From the NCBI RefSeq assembly GCF_005281835.1, contig NZ_RZIS01000007.1, positions 62,001 through 126,000 of the forward strand: DNA of 64,000 bases, in the 5' to 3' direction. The translations under genes and the position numbers were made by a program. Under the pieces are notes generated by a model. That model was not told the DNA's origin, did not search any database, and was given only the letters and a program-made list of their open reading frames with translations. Below are positions 1 to 7,678 of this stretch, in pieces (position 1 is the stretch's first letter; every line of letters starts with the position of its first letter). Origin of the DNA: Vibrio profundi. GTDB taxonomy: Bacteria; Pseudomonadota; Gammaproteobacteria; Enterobacterales; Vibrionaceae.

Positions 1-6
1 TGACAT
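1..6 (-). CDS. sodA: Start of a gene cut by the window edge, probably Mn superoxide dismutase
   Basis: Only the start codon and one more codon (Met-Ser) lie inside the window. A strong ribosome binding site (GGAGGA, positions 13-18 read on the minus strand) sits 6 bases upstream of the ATG, and a near-consensus Fur box lies further upstream. In V. cholerae the gene after cpxRA is sodA, and SodA proteins often begin Met-Ser. The gene identity is therefore inferred from synteny and the Fur box, not from protein sequence. The start region is folded in a hairpin, described separately. Confidence 0.4.
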
Positions 7-38
7 GGTAAATCCTCCATAATTAGAGGACTTACCAT
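5..38 (-). promoter_or_regulatory. Hairpin covering the ribosome binding site and start codon of the edge gene
   Basis: Bases 5-11 and 13-17 pair with 32-38 and 26-30, giving a 12-bp stem with one A-C mismatch and an 8-base loop. On the minus strand the 3' arm contains most of the GGAGGA ribosome binding site and the first two bases of the start codon. If it forms in the mRNA it should limit ribosome entry. The pairing is seen; the regulatory role is inferred. Confidence 0.55.
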
Positions 39-41
39 AAT

Positions 42-60
42 GATAATAACAATCATTATC
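42..60. promoter_or_regulatory. Fur box
   Basis: GATAATAACAATCATTATC matches the 19-base Fur consensus at 17 positions. It lies between the end of cpxA and the start of the edge gene, where it would control the latter, consistent with iron-dependent repression of sodA known in other proteobacteria. Confidence 0.8.
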
Positions 61-79
61 AACTGTGATCTTTGTAAGG

Positions 80-1462
80 TTATTTTCCTAGGAGTAGTGG
101 CAAGGTGATTTCTATCTGCAATCCACCGAGTTGGCTGCGAGTGGCGACAATACAGCCACTGTGTTGGCGTATCGCACTTTCAGTAATCGCTAGTCCTAAC
201 CCTGTGCCACCTGAATGACGATCGCGAGCGGTCGATACTCGATAGAAGGGGCGGAAAATCGATTCCAATTCATCATCGGGTACGCCATCACCATTGTCTT
301 CTACTCGTACTGTCAGTTGATCTTGCTCGACAGCGAAGTTAACAACCACCTGATCTTTACCGTAGTAAATGGCGTTGCGTGTAATGTTGTCGAGCGCACT
401 CATTAGCAGTTTCGGGTTACCTGCAATCGAATGATCTGGAATCGCTGAAAAGGTCAACTGCTTGCCCATTTGTTCAGCTTCAAATTGCGCGTCTTTGAGG
501 ATTTCCTCCCACAAACTTGATAGCGGTTGTACTTCTCGAGTCAGGTGGCTATCGACTTGCATGCGAGACAATGTCAGCAACTCTCCGATCATTTGTTCCA
601 ATCGCTGCGCTTCGGTATCAATGCGTTCGTGCTCTTGGCTTTCTCCCTGTTTGCGTATGGCTAAGGCGTTTGCCATGCGTAAGCGAGTCAGTGGTGATCT
701 TAGCTCGTGCGAAATATCAGACAGCAATCGTTGCTGACCAGAAATCATTTGGTTTACCGCTTCGACCATTTGGTTGAAGCTTGCTCCCGCTTGCCTAAAT
801 TCCGACGTGCCTTTTTCTAGTTCAGCATCAACTTCAAATTCACCGTTGGCCACACGTTTTGCCGCGCGCTCAAGTTTGCGTGCGGGTTGGCTCAATGCCC
901 AAGCTAACCACAGCAGTAAAGGTGTACTGACGAGCATCACGGCCAATAAGAGCTGTAAGGGTTTATCGAACAGTCGCAGTAGGAAAGGCGAAGGCTGATT
1001 CCATTTAACACCGATGTAAAGCAACAGATCTTGCTGAGCAAGTTTTACTGGCAGTGGACCGGCAATCATATAGTGGCCATAGAGCTTTTGTTTTGGCTCT
1101 GCGGGAGTATCTATGGTGGTCACGAAGTTTTTGATCGCTTTGAGCTTAAAATCTACGTGCTTTTTGGTGGTTAAGACATTGCCTTCCAGATCGGTGACAA
1201 AAAATCTTGGACGCATGTCTTTACGGCTCATGGGTGCGTCTAGTTTAAATAAAATTCGCCCAAGGTTATCTTCGCCTTTAAAACGCTTTTCGACCTTTTT
1301 GGTCATTTGAATCAGGCTTTCGTAATGATCCGTCGGAATATCACGCGCTTTACGTGGATCTAAATGCGGCAGCGACAATACCGCCAATAGCACCAGTAAC
1401 ATGGTGAACCAAAAGATGGAAAAGATGCGCCCGTATAAGCTAGTGATCTTAGGGAAACGCAT
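80..1462 (-). CDS. cpxA: Sensor histidine kinase CpxA
   Basis: This is the inner-membrane sensor kinase/phosphatase of the Cpx envelope-stress system and phosphorylates CpxR. The 460-residue protein has an N-terminal membrane segment (about 13-32), a periplasmic sensor region, a second membrane segment (about 168-190), a HAMP linker, and a HisKA motif SHELRSPLTRLR with the phospho-acceptor His at 252. The N box (NITRNAIYYG) and glycine boxes DNGDG and GGTGLGLAI complete the ATPase domain. It overlaps the cpxR stop codon by one base (TGATG), so the two are translationally coupled. Length is as expected (E. coli CpxA is 457). Confidence 0.96.
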   Translation of the reverse strand: MRFPKITSLYGRIFSIFWFTMLLVLLAVLSLPHLDPRKARDIPTDHYESLIQMTKKVEKRFKGEDNLGRILFKLDAPMSRKDMRPRFFVTDLEGNVLTTKKHVDFKLKAIKNFVTTIDTPAEPKQKLYGHYMIAGPLPVKLAQQDLLLYIGVKWNQPSPFLLRLFDKPLQLLLAVMLVSTPLLLWLAWALSQPARKLERAAKRVANGEFEVDAELEKGTSEFRQAGASFNQMVEAVNQMISGQQRLLSDISHELRSPLTRLRMANALAIRKQGESQEHERIDTEAQRLEQMIGELLTLSRMQVDSHLTREVQPLSSLWEEILKDAQFEAEQMGKQLTFSAIPDHSIAGNPKLLMSALDNITRNAIYYGKDQVVVNFAVEQDQLTVRVEDNGDGVPDDELESIFRPFYRVSTARDRHSGGTGLGLAITESAIRQHSGCIVATRSQLGGLQIEITLPLLLGK

Positions 1463-2148
1463 CAGTCTTCCTCAATTAACAAATAGCCGCGGCCACGCAA
1501 CGTTTTAATGCGTGACTTGCCATCTTCACGCTCAGGCAGCTTTTTACGTAGGTTGGAAATGTGCATGTCAATAGCGCGGTCAAACGCAGCCAAGCGCTTA
1601 CCTAGTACATCAAGGCTTAAGCTTTCTTTGGTGATCACTGTTCCTGGATGTTGAATGAGGTGGCTGAGTAAAGCGAATTCGGTGGTCGTGAGGTCGACCA
1701 ATTGATCGTTGCAATACGCTTCTTGTTTACCCGGATACACTTTGATGTCTTGGTACTCGATTACATCGCTGTTGGGTTTAGCCCCCGTGGTTTGAGTGCG
1801 GCGTAAAATGGCGCGGATTCGGGCTAATAGTTCTCTGTCGCTGAATGGTTTCGGTAGGTAATCGTCAGCACCAAGCTCAAGACCAATGACGCGATCGATC
1901 TCTTCTCCCTTAGCGGTCAGCATCAGCACGGGTGTTTGCCAGTTTTCTCTGAGCTTTTTGAGGGTTTCCATGCCATTCAACTTCGGCATCATTACATCTA
2001 ATAAGATGAGATCGATGTCATCAGAGATTGCTTCTAGGCCTGCATAGCCATCGTTCGCTTCCGAAATGGTGAATCCTTCGAAGCTCAAAATGTCTTTTAG
2101 TAAGCTTGTCAGTTCAGTGTCGTCATCAATAAGAAGAATATGTGCCAT
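1462..2148 (-). CDS. cpxR: Response regulator CpxR
   Basis: OmpR-family DNA-binding response regulator of the Cpx system. The receiver domain (1-115) has the acidic pocket DDD at 8-10, the phosphorylation site Asp51 (LILLDVMMPK) and the conserved Lys in LPKPFS. The C-terminal winged helix (about 130-228) ends with the RGRGYLL wing typical of the family. It is transcribed with cpxA and divergently from cpxP. Repeated GTAAA sites in the shared promoter region suggest direct control of cpxP and autoregulation. Confidence 0.97.
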   Translation of the reverse strand: MAHILLIDDDTELTSLLKDILSFEGFTISEANDGYAGLEAISDDIDLILLDVMMPKLNGMETLKKLRENWQTPVLMLTAKGEEIDRVIGLELGADDYLPKPFSDRELLARIRAILRRTQTTGAKPNSDVIEYQDIKVYPGKQEAYCNDQLVDLTTTEFALLSHLIQHPGTVITKESLSLDVLGKRLAAFDRAIDMHISNLRKKLPEREDGKSRIKTLRGRGYLLIEED

Positions 2149-2210
2149 GGTTACCTTACCTCGTTGTGTACCATTTAATCTTACTGCGATTTTGCTATCG
2201 AATAATAGTC

Positions 2211-2246
2211 TTTACGATTCTTTACGATTTCTCAACGTTGCTTTAC
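2211..2246. promoter_or_regulatory. CpxR box with an additional half-site
   Basis: On the minus strand there is a perfect GTAAA-N5-GTAAA at 2211-2225 and a further GTAAA at 2242-2246. GTAAA-N5-GTAAA is the CpxR consensus. The site lies between the divergent cpxR and cpxP, about 100 bases before the cpxP start. Confidence 0.85.
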
Positions 2247-2344
2247 GACCAGCGGCCTATTCTACACTCAAGCGCTGACTACACAGCCACAACACATAGT
2301 GAACGAATAGACCCCACACCAGATATTGAATCGAGGCAAATATT

Positions 2345-2842
2345 ATGAAAATGACGAAAAAACTTGTTCTAGCGGCAGCAGCTCTTCCTCTTGTTTTTGG
2401 TACCGCGAGTGCTTACGCATTTGGTGGTGGTAAAGGTGACCACAAAGACATGCGCGGTAAATGCGGCGGTTTTGATAAAAGCATGATGCGCCAGTTAGAC
2501 CTAACTGAAGATCAGAAGCAGCAGCTTAAAGATATGCGTGAAGCAAGCCGTGATGAAATGAAAGGTAAGCACGGCGAGAAATTTGCTGGGATGCAAGCGA
2601 ACCACGCAAAAGTTCAAGAACTCGTACTTGCGGACACGTTCGACGAAGCTGCCGCTAATGAACTGGCGACTCAAATGGTAGAGAAGCAAGCTGAGCGCCG
2701 CGTTGCAATGTTAAAGAAACAGCACCAAATGATGAGCGTATTAACGGCTGAGCAGAAAGACCAGCTGAAAGAGCTTCAACAAGAGCGCATGCAAAAGTGT
2801 TCTGACAAAATGGAAAAGCGCTTCGCGAAGCACGATAGTTAA
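2345..2842 (+). CDS. cpxP: Periplasmic Cpx inhibitor CpxP (Spy/CpxP family)
   Basis: Small periplasmic protein expected to damp CpxA activity and act as a chaperone. It has a signal peptide (MKMTKK, then a hydrophobic stretch, cleavage near the AYAF region) and two LTxxQ family motifs, LTEDQ and LTAEQ, within a Lys/Met-rich helical protein of 165 residues (E. coli CpxP 166). It starts at ATG with an AGGC-type ribosome binding site. It sits divergent from cpxRA behind a CpxR box, the standard arrangement, and has its own strong terminator. Spy is the alternative family member; the context favours CpxP. Confidence 0.92.
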   Translation: MKMTKKLVLAAAALPLVFGTASAYAFGGGKGDHKDMRGKCGGFDKSMMRQLDLTEDQKQQLKDMREASRDEMKGKHGEKFAGMQANHAKVQELVLADTFDEAAANELATQMVEKQAERRVAMLKKQHQMMSVLTAEQKDQLKELQQERMQKCSDKMEKRFAKHDS

Positions 2843-2875
2843 TCGAACTTCTCTCATGCAGAGCTAATAGCGTAC

Positions 2876-2901
2876 AAAAAGCGGCCAATGGCCGCTTTTT
2901 T
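2876..2901 (+). terminator. Rho-independent terminator of cpxP
   Basis: GCGGCC-AAT-GGCCGC stem with flanking A and T tracts (AAAAA before, TTTTTT after). Confidence 0.9.
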
Positions 2902-2967
2902 ATTGTCATATTCAAGTGTTAGATTGCACGTTATACTTTTGCTATCTGTGCTTTGAATAGTTGAATT

Positions 2968-3876
2968 ATGAAACAAGAATACGCACGTTTAGTCACGCTC
3001 GCTGCTTGGGCGGCAACCTCTATCGCGACGATTTTGCTGGTGGTGAAAGTTGCTGCCTGGTGGGTCACTGGATCAGTGAGTCTATTGGCGTCGGTGGTCG
3101 ATTCATTATTGGATATTGCTGCATCGGTCGTGAATCTTCTTGTGGTGCGTTATGCGCTTCAACCTGCTGATAAAGAACATACTTTTGGTCATGGTAAAGC
3201 CGAATCTTTAGCCGCATTGGCTCAAGCTATGTTTATTTCGGGCTCTGCCTGCTTCCTTATCTTAAATGGTGTTGAACGTTTCTTCAGGCCTCACGAACTT
3301 AACTCCCCTGAAATCGGTATTTACGTCAGCTTATTTGCGATGATGATGACCTTTGGTTTGGTACGATTCCAACAACATGTTGTGAAGAAGACCGGAAGCC
3401 AAGCCATCGCGGCAGACTCCCTCCATTATCAGTCCGATTTGTACATGAATGCCGCGATTATGTTGGCGTTAGCACTGAGTTGGTTTGGCTTAGGGCAGGC
3501 GGATCCAGTATTTGCTATTGGTATCGGGTTCTACATTTTGTACAGCGCTTATCAAATGGCGATGGAAGCGATTCAATCTTTACTGGATAGGCAGCTTCCA
3601 GATGAAGAACTTGAGCAAATTAAACAAGAATCTTTGAGTGTGGAAGGCGTATTAGGGGTGCATCAGCTACGCACTCGAATGTCTGGTCCCGTTCGCTTTA
3701 TTCAATTGCATTTAGAGCTAGACGATCAAATCCCACTAATTGAAGCGCATCGCATTTCTGATGAAGTGGAAGCTAAGCTTATAACGGCTTTCCCTGCAGC
3801 TGATGTATTAATTCATCAGGATCCTTATTCGGTGGTCTTTGGACCAGAAAAGCAGCAAAAGTCTGAGCAGTGGTGA
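2968..3876 (+). CDS. fieF: Cation-efflux pump FieF (cation diffusion facilitator)
   Basis: Inner-membrane proton-coupled exporter of ferrous iron and zinc. The 302-residue protein has six predicted membrane segments and the two metal-site motifs of the family: DSLLD in helix 2 (about 45-49) and HxxxD in DSLHYQSD in helix 5. The cytoplasmic C-terminal domain (from about 210) contains VEGVLGVHQLRTR and HIHLEL-like dimer metal-binding sequence. Length matches E. coli FieF (300). It lies between cpxP and pfkA, the same order as in many gammaproteobacteria. Whether iron or zinc is the main substrate cannot be read from sequence. Confidence 0.93.
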   Translation: MKQEYARLVTLAAWAATSIATILLVVKVAAWWVTGSVSLLASVVDSLLDIAASVVNLLVVRYALQPADKEHTFGHGKAESLAALAQAMFISGSACFLILNGVERFFRPHELNSPEIGIYVSLFAMMMTFGLVRFQQHVVKKTGSQAIAADSLHYQSDLYMNAAIMLALALSWFGLGQADPVFAIGIGFYILYSAYQMAMEAIQSLLDRQLPDEELEQIKQESLSVEGVLGVHQLRTRMSGPVRFIQLHLELDDQIPLIEAHRISDEVEAKLITAFPAADVLIHQDPYSVVFGPEKQQKSEQW

Positions 3877-4183
3877 GGTAAATAGGGGACTTGGTAAGGC
3901 CTCTGAATATGAACTACATTGAGTGGACGAAGAGAAAAGTTGGTGCTTTGAACGATTGATAGTAACAAGTTCTGTTGATTCTGATGTGAATCAACAAAGT
4001 GATCTGGCAAATCTGTAATACTCTTACATAAGTAGAAAAGTTACAGAAATTAGTGCGATTTGAGTGGCATTCTTGTTGAGGAAATGTAACATAGCGCACA
4101 AAATATAGAATTAATGTTTTGTTGATATACAATCAGCAAGAACGAAAAAATCAATAATAGATTCCCAAAAATCGAGGGTGAGC
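3877..4183. other. Intergenic region fieF-pfkA (307 bases)
   Basis: AT-rich and without a recognised gene, RNA or clear terminator for fieF. It presumably holds the pfkA promoter. A 16-codon open frame starts at 3909 but lacks a convincing ribosome binding site. Confidence 0.5.
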
Positions 4184-5146
4184 ATGATTAAGAAGATCGG
4201 TGTTTTGACAAGTGGCGGTGACGCACCAGGCATGAACGCTGCTGTGCGTGGCGTAGTTCGTACTGCACTATCGGCTGGCATTGAGGTTTACGGTATTTAC
4301 GATGGTTACCTTGGCCTAGTTGAAAACCGCATTGAGAAGCTAGATCGTTCAAGCGTTTCGGATGTAATCAACCGCGGTGGTACTTTCTTAGGTTCTGCAC
4401 GTTTCCCTGAATTCAAAGATGTGAAAGTGCGTGAAAAAGGTATCGAAAACCTAAAAGAACACGGCATTGAAGCGCTAGTGGTTGTTGGTGGTGACGGCTC
4501 TTACATGGGTGCGAAAAAACTGACAGAAATGGGTTACCCATGTATTGGTCTTCCAGGCACTATCGATAACGATATTGCAGGTACAGATTACACAATTGGT
4601 TTCCTGACAGCGTTGAACACTGTTATCGATAACATTGACCGTCTACGTGATACTTCTTCTTCTCACCAACGTATTTCTATCGTAGAAATCATGGGCCGTC
4701 ACTGTGGTGACTTGACTCTGATGTCTGCAATTGCTGGTGGTTGTGAATACATCATTACTCCAGAGACTGGCCTTGATAAAGAGCAGCTTATCAAGAACAT
4801 TCAAGATGGCATCGCGAAAGGTAAGAAGCACGCAATCATTGCTCTGACTGAGCTGATGATGGATGCGAACGAACTTGCGAAAGAGATCGAAGCCGCGACT
4901 GGTCGTGAGACTCGCGCAACGGTTCTTGGCCACATTCAACGTGGTGGTCGTCCAACTGCATTTGACCGTGTTCTTGCATCTCGCATGGGTAACTACGCAG
5001 TTCACCTTCTTCAAGAAGGTCACGGTGGTCGCTGTGTTGGTATCGAAAAAGAGCAGCTAGTACACCACGATATCATTGATTGTATCGAGAACATGGAAAA
5101 CCCATGTCGTGGTGACCTGTTTAAGGTTGCTGAAGAGTTGTTCTAA
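4184..5146 (+). CDS. pfkA: ATP-dependent 6-phosphofructokinase
   Basis: Committing step of glycolysis: phosphorylates fructose-6-phosphate to fructose-1,6-bisphosphate in the cytoplasm. Visible are the ATP-binding SGGDAPGMN near the N-terminus, GGDGSYMGA, the catalytic loop GTIDNDI with the base Asp, and HIQRGG. I start at ATG 4184 (MIKKIGVLTSGGD) rather than GTG 4178, because GAGGG is correctly spaced from the ATG and the result is exactly 320 residues, the E. coli length. The gene is single, with its own terminator. glpX, which reverses this step, lies about 4 kb away. Confidence 0.97.
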   Translation: MIKKIGVLTSGGDAPGMNAAVRGVVRTALSAGIEVYGIYDGYLGLVENRIEKLDRSSVSDVINRGGTFLGSARFPEFKDVKVREKGIENLKEHGIEALVVVGGDGSYMGAKKLTEMGYPCIGLPGTIDNDIAGTDYTIGFLTALNTVIDNIDRLRDTSSSHQRISIVEIMGRHCGDLTLMSAIAGGCEYIITPETGLDKEQLIKNIQDGIAKGKKHAIIALTELMMDANELAKEIEAATGRETRATVLGHIQRGGRPTAFDRVLASRMGNYAVHLLQEGHGGRCVGIEKEQLVHHDIIDCIENMENPCRGDLFKVAEELF

Positions 5147-5169
5147 ACCTTTATTGGTTACAGAATTAG

Positions 5170-5199
5170 AAAAGCCGCTGAGAAATCAGCGGCTTTTTT
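5170..5199 (+). terminator. Terminator of pfkA
   Basis: AAAGCCGCTGA-GAAA-TCAGCGGCTTT followed by a T run. Confidence 0.92.
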
Positions 5200-5296
5200 G
5201 TATCTGGTGATTGTGCTTCATCATCATAGAGTGCTAACCCAATGCTCATGTTGAGCGCGAAAATGGCGCCAACGAAGTGAAATTAATCAACCGTTA

Positions 5297-5324
5297 CAAA
5301 AAAGGTCAGCATACGCTGACCTTT
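5297..5324 (-). terminator. Terminator of tpiA
   Basis: AAAGGTCAGC-ATAC-GCTGACCTTT; on the minus strand it is followed by TTTTTTG. Confidence 0.9.
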
Positions 5325-5355
5325 AACTTACCGAGCCTTACGGCTAAGCAATCAA

Positions 5356-6126
5356 TTAAGCTTTAGCTTCTGCTGCTGCTTTTGCGATAGCTGCGAAGCT
5401 TTTCGCGTCTAGCGCTGCACCGCCAACTAGAGCACCGTCGATGTCTGGTTGTGCGAAGTAAGCTGCTGCGTTTTCTGGCTTAACAGAACCGCCGTATTGG
5501 ATTACTACGTTTTTCGCTACTTCTTCAGATTTCTCTGCGATGTGAGCACGGATTTGAGCGTGGATGCGTTGTGCATCTTCAGCTGTTGCTGCTTTACCAG
5601 TACCGATAGCCCAGATTGGTTCGTAAGCGATGATTGCGCCTTCAAGAGCTTCAACACCTTGAGTATTGATTACTGCGTCGATTTGACGAGCACATACTGC
5701 AACAGTTTCGCCCGCTTCGTTTTGTGCTTCAGATTCACCGATACAAAGAACTGGAGTTAGGCCGTTCTCTTTTAGGAATGCGAATTTCTTAGCAACGAAC
5801 TCATCTGATTCGTTGTGGTATTCACGACGCTCAGAGTGACCGATGATGATGTGAGAAGCGCCGAACTCTTTAAGCATTGCTGGAGACATGTCGCCAGTGA
5901 ATGCGCCGCTGTTGTTTAGGTCAGTGTTTTGTGCACCTAGGATTACTGCGCTACCAGCTTCTGTAAGCGTACGCTCAGCTAGGTCAACGAAAAGTGCAGG
6001 TGGAGCAACTGCTACGTCTACGCCTTTAACGCCTTCAAGTTCAGCGTTAAGACCGTTAAGTAGTTCAACAACCATTTCTTTGCTGCCGTTTAGTTTCCAG
6101 TTACCCATAACTACAGGATGACGCAT
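5356..6126 (-). CDS. tpiA: Triosephosphate isomerase
   Basis: Interconverts dihydroxyacetone phosphate and glyceraldehyde-3-phosphate in glycolysis and gluconeogenesis. The 256-residue TIM barrel has Lys11 (GNWKLNG), the electrophile His in IIGHSERRE, the catalytic base Glu in AYEPIWAIGTGKAAT, and the phosphate-binding IQYGGSVKPEN and GALVGGAAL loops. The alanine-rich C-terminus is normal. The gene is single, with a terminator. An unexplained palindrome lies about 90 bases upstream of the start. Confidence 0.98.
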   Translation of the reverse strand: MRHPVVMGNWKLNGSKEMVVELLNGLNAELEGVKGVDVAVAPPALFVDLAERTLTEAGSAVILGAQNTDLNNSGAFTGDMSPAMLKEFGASHIIIGHSERREYHNESDEFVAKKFAFLKENGLTPVLCIGESEAQNEAGETVAVCARQIDAVINTQGVEALEGAIIAYEPIWAIGTGKAATAEDAQRIHAQIRAHIAEKSEEVAKNVVIQYGGSVKPENAAAYFAQPDIDGALVGGAALDAKSFAAIAKAAAEAKA

Positions 6127-6212
6127 AGGAATATCTCCAAGTATTTAAAATATATAGAATGTAAAAAATAAACTTAATTACGAAATAATATAACAGATTA
6201 ATATCAACAGAT

Positions 6213-6228
6213 CATGACTGTGGTCATG
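6213..6228. promoter_or_regulatory. Perfect palindrome upstream of tpiA
   Basis: CATGAC-TGTG-GTCATG, a 6-base inverted repeat with a 4-base spacer, lies between tpiA and the divergent isomerase-family gene. It resembles an operator, but I do not match it to the FruR/Cra, CRP or MetR consensus. Confidence 0.45.
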
Positions 6229-6375
6229 TCTTTCTAGGATCTTATTGAATGGTCAGAGTAGATTTTGAAGACTTATCAGTGATCCAGCAGACAGAATAAT
6301 AGTGAAGCTCTCGGATTTTTCACGGTTAATTGTTATTAAAGGACAAACGATTGCGTGAAAGTATAGGAATTGAGA

Positions 6376-6723
6376 ATGCCCAACCTAGTTTTAGAGTATT
6401 CAAACTCAGTGGACGAACGAGTGAACCTTCAAGGCTTATTAGAAGATTTGCATGATGTAACGATGAATTGTGGTTTGTTCGATGCAAGCTCGGTGAAATC
6501 ACGCGCACTGCGTTGCCATAACTGGTTGGTGGGTGAAGAAGGCGATAATGTGGATTTCATTCACATCAGCTTTGAGCTTCTTGAGGGAAGAACCGAGGAG
6601 CAAAAGCGTGAATTGTCGAGGCAGCTAATGGAAGTTTTACAGCAACAGGCTAGCCATGTTCGTAGTCTAACCGTTAATATGAGAGACATGGATAAGAGCT
6701 GTTTTCAAAAAGTGATTAACTAG
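6376..6723 (+). CDS. 5-carboxymethyl-2-hydroxymuconate delta-isomerase family protein
   Basis: A 115-residue cytoplasmic protein of the CHMI family (related to the 4-oxalocrotonate tautomerase superfamily). Like the family it begins Met-Pro-Asn-Leu, leaving an N-terminal Pro that serves as catalytic base in these enzymes, and the central VDFIHISFELLEGRTEEQK region is typical. I start at ATG 6376, with AGGA 7 bases upstream, rather than TTG 6370, because only this exposes Pro after Met removal. No homoprotocatechuate pathway genes are nearby, so the substrate is unknown. It is divergent from tpiA. Confidence 0.75.
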   Translation: MPNLVLEYSNSVDERVNLQGLLEDLHDVTMNCGLFDASSVKSRALRCHNWLVGEEGDNVDFIHISFELLEGRTEEQKRELSRQLMEVLQQQASHVRSLTVNMRDMDKSCFQKVIN

Positions 6724-6726
6724 TTT

Positions 6727-6750
6727 GCTGCCTCGCTTTGGCGGCTTTTT
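6727..6750 (+). terminator. Terminator after the isomerase-family gene
   Basis: GCTGCC-TCGCTTT-GGCGGC followed by TTTTT. Confidence 0.75.
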
Positions 6751-6766
6751 ATATTGAGTGTGTAAG

Positions 6767-7192
6767 ATGTCGATGAAAGAATTACTGTTCTCATTCAAGG
6801 GTCGGATTGGTCGTAAGACATTCTGGACTTGGAATATTGTTTACTACGTATCTATTTTTGGCTTCGCTTCGGGCATCAGTGTTCTGTTCCCAGCGTATGC
6901 CTACATTCTGCTACCTGTTTTCCTGCTGTTTTTATTGATCCCAGATTTAGCCGTCACGGCTAAGCGTTGGCACGACAGAGATAAATCGAATCTATGGTTG
7001 TTGTTAAACATTCCTTTGGTCTTAGGTCGATTAGCGACTCCAATGGCTGCGCCATCAGCAGAAGGAACGAGCACTATGCAGATGGTGGCGACCACGGCGG
7101 CATTAGCATGTGGATTATGGATTTTGGTTGAATGTGGCTTTTTGAAAGGCACTGATGGTAAAAACCAATACGGTTCTGACCCTGTAGCGTAA
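6767..7192 (+). CDS. DUF805 inner-membrane protein
   Basis: A 141-residue membrane protein of the DUF805 (YhaH-like) family, function unknown. Family features are the N-terminal FKGRIGRKTFW segment, the cytoplasmic AKRWHDRDKS motif between membrane segments, and the C-terminal KGTDGKNQYGSDP motif. Four hydrophobic segments are visible, around 25-45, 48-68, 80-95 and 105-125. I prefer ATG 6767 (MSMKELLFSF); ATG 6773 is possible and GTG 6758 unlikely. It follows the isomerase-family gene but is separated from it by a terminator. Confidence 0.8.
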   Translation: MSMKELLFSFKGRIGRKTFWTWNIVYYVSIFGFASGISVLFPAYAYILLPVFLLFLLIPDLAVTAKRWHDRDKSNLWLLLNIPLVLGRLATPMAAPSAEGTSTMQMVATTAALACGLWILVECGFLKGTDGKNQYGSDPVA

Positions 7193-7207
7193 TCAATGAT
7201 GTTCAAT

Positions 7208-7235
7208 AAAAAGGAGGCTTAATGCCTCCTTTTTT
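7208..7235. terminator. Bidirectional terminator
   Basis: AAGGAGGC-TTAAT-GCCTCCTT with A and T tracts on both sides, between convergent genes; its T tract touches the stop codon of the minus-strand gene. Confidence 0.9.
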
Positions 7236-7563
7236 AATCACTTAGCTTAAACGGGATAATGTCTGCGGTTGTCTCTTCATGCCCGTAGCTGTCTCCCTCT
7301 AAAACTTCTTGAAACTTAAACATCTGGCAGCGCAGCTCTTGCATCAGCACTACGTTAGTATGGTCTGGATTTTTACAGCGACTGACGACGAGGTCGATGT
7401 GGCTTTGTTGAGCTCTAAGCCTATCTTGCATCCCTGTAGAAGCGGAACATATCATTTCTTCACACATCTCATGCTTGAACTGATTGAAGGCATCTGGATT
7501 TTTTGCCAGTTCAACGAGTTCATCAAAAGGCGGCAGGGGCTGATCAATTTGTGGGTATCCCAT
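7234..7563 (-). CDS. DUF3135 family protein
   Basis: A 109-residue soluble protein that I recognise as a DUF3135 member found in vibrios; function unknown. It is rich in Asp, Glu and Gln, with several Cys (CEEMICSAS, SRCKNP, LRCQMF). I start at ATG 7563 (MGYPQIDQPLPPFDEL) because GAGGA precedes it at good spacing; the upstream in-frame codons extend to 7599 without a binding site. It is single, convergent with the DUF805 gene. There is no evidence for function from context. Confidence 0.7.
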   Translation of the reverse strand: MGYPQIDQPLPPFDELVELAKNPDAFNQFKHEMCEEMICSASTGMQDRLRAQQSHIDLVVSRCKNPDHTNVVLMQELRCQMFKFQEVLEGDSYGHEETTADIIPFKLSD

Positions 7564-7678
7564 AAAAACGTCCTCAGTGCTTACTGATAACAAACACACT
7601 ACTTAAAGCATAAGAGAGGATAGTGATTATATCTTGGCCAAATTGTCATGTTCTCAAAAGTGAGACTGAAAGGTGAGG

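Noticed and set aside
3909..3959. 16-codon open frame (MNYIEWTKRKVGALND) before pfkA
   Set aside because: No convincing ribosome binding site, no attenuator structure, and short frames of this size occur by chance.
4643..5023. 126-residue open frame on the minus strand inside pfkA
   Set aside because: It lies wholly opposite a well-conserved gene, has no ribosome binding site and resembles no family; frame shadow.
6370..6375. TTG start two codons upstream of the CHMI-family gene
   Set aside because: It would bury the N-terminal Pro needed for catalysis; ATG 6376 has the better ribosome binding site.
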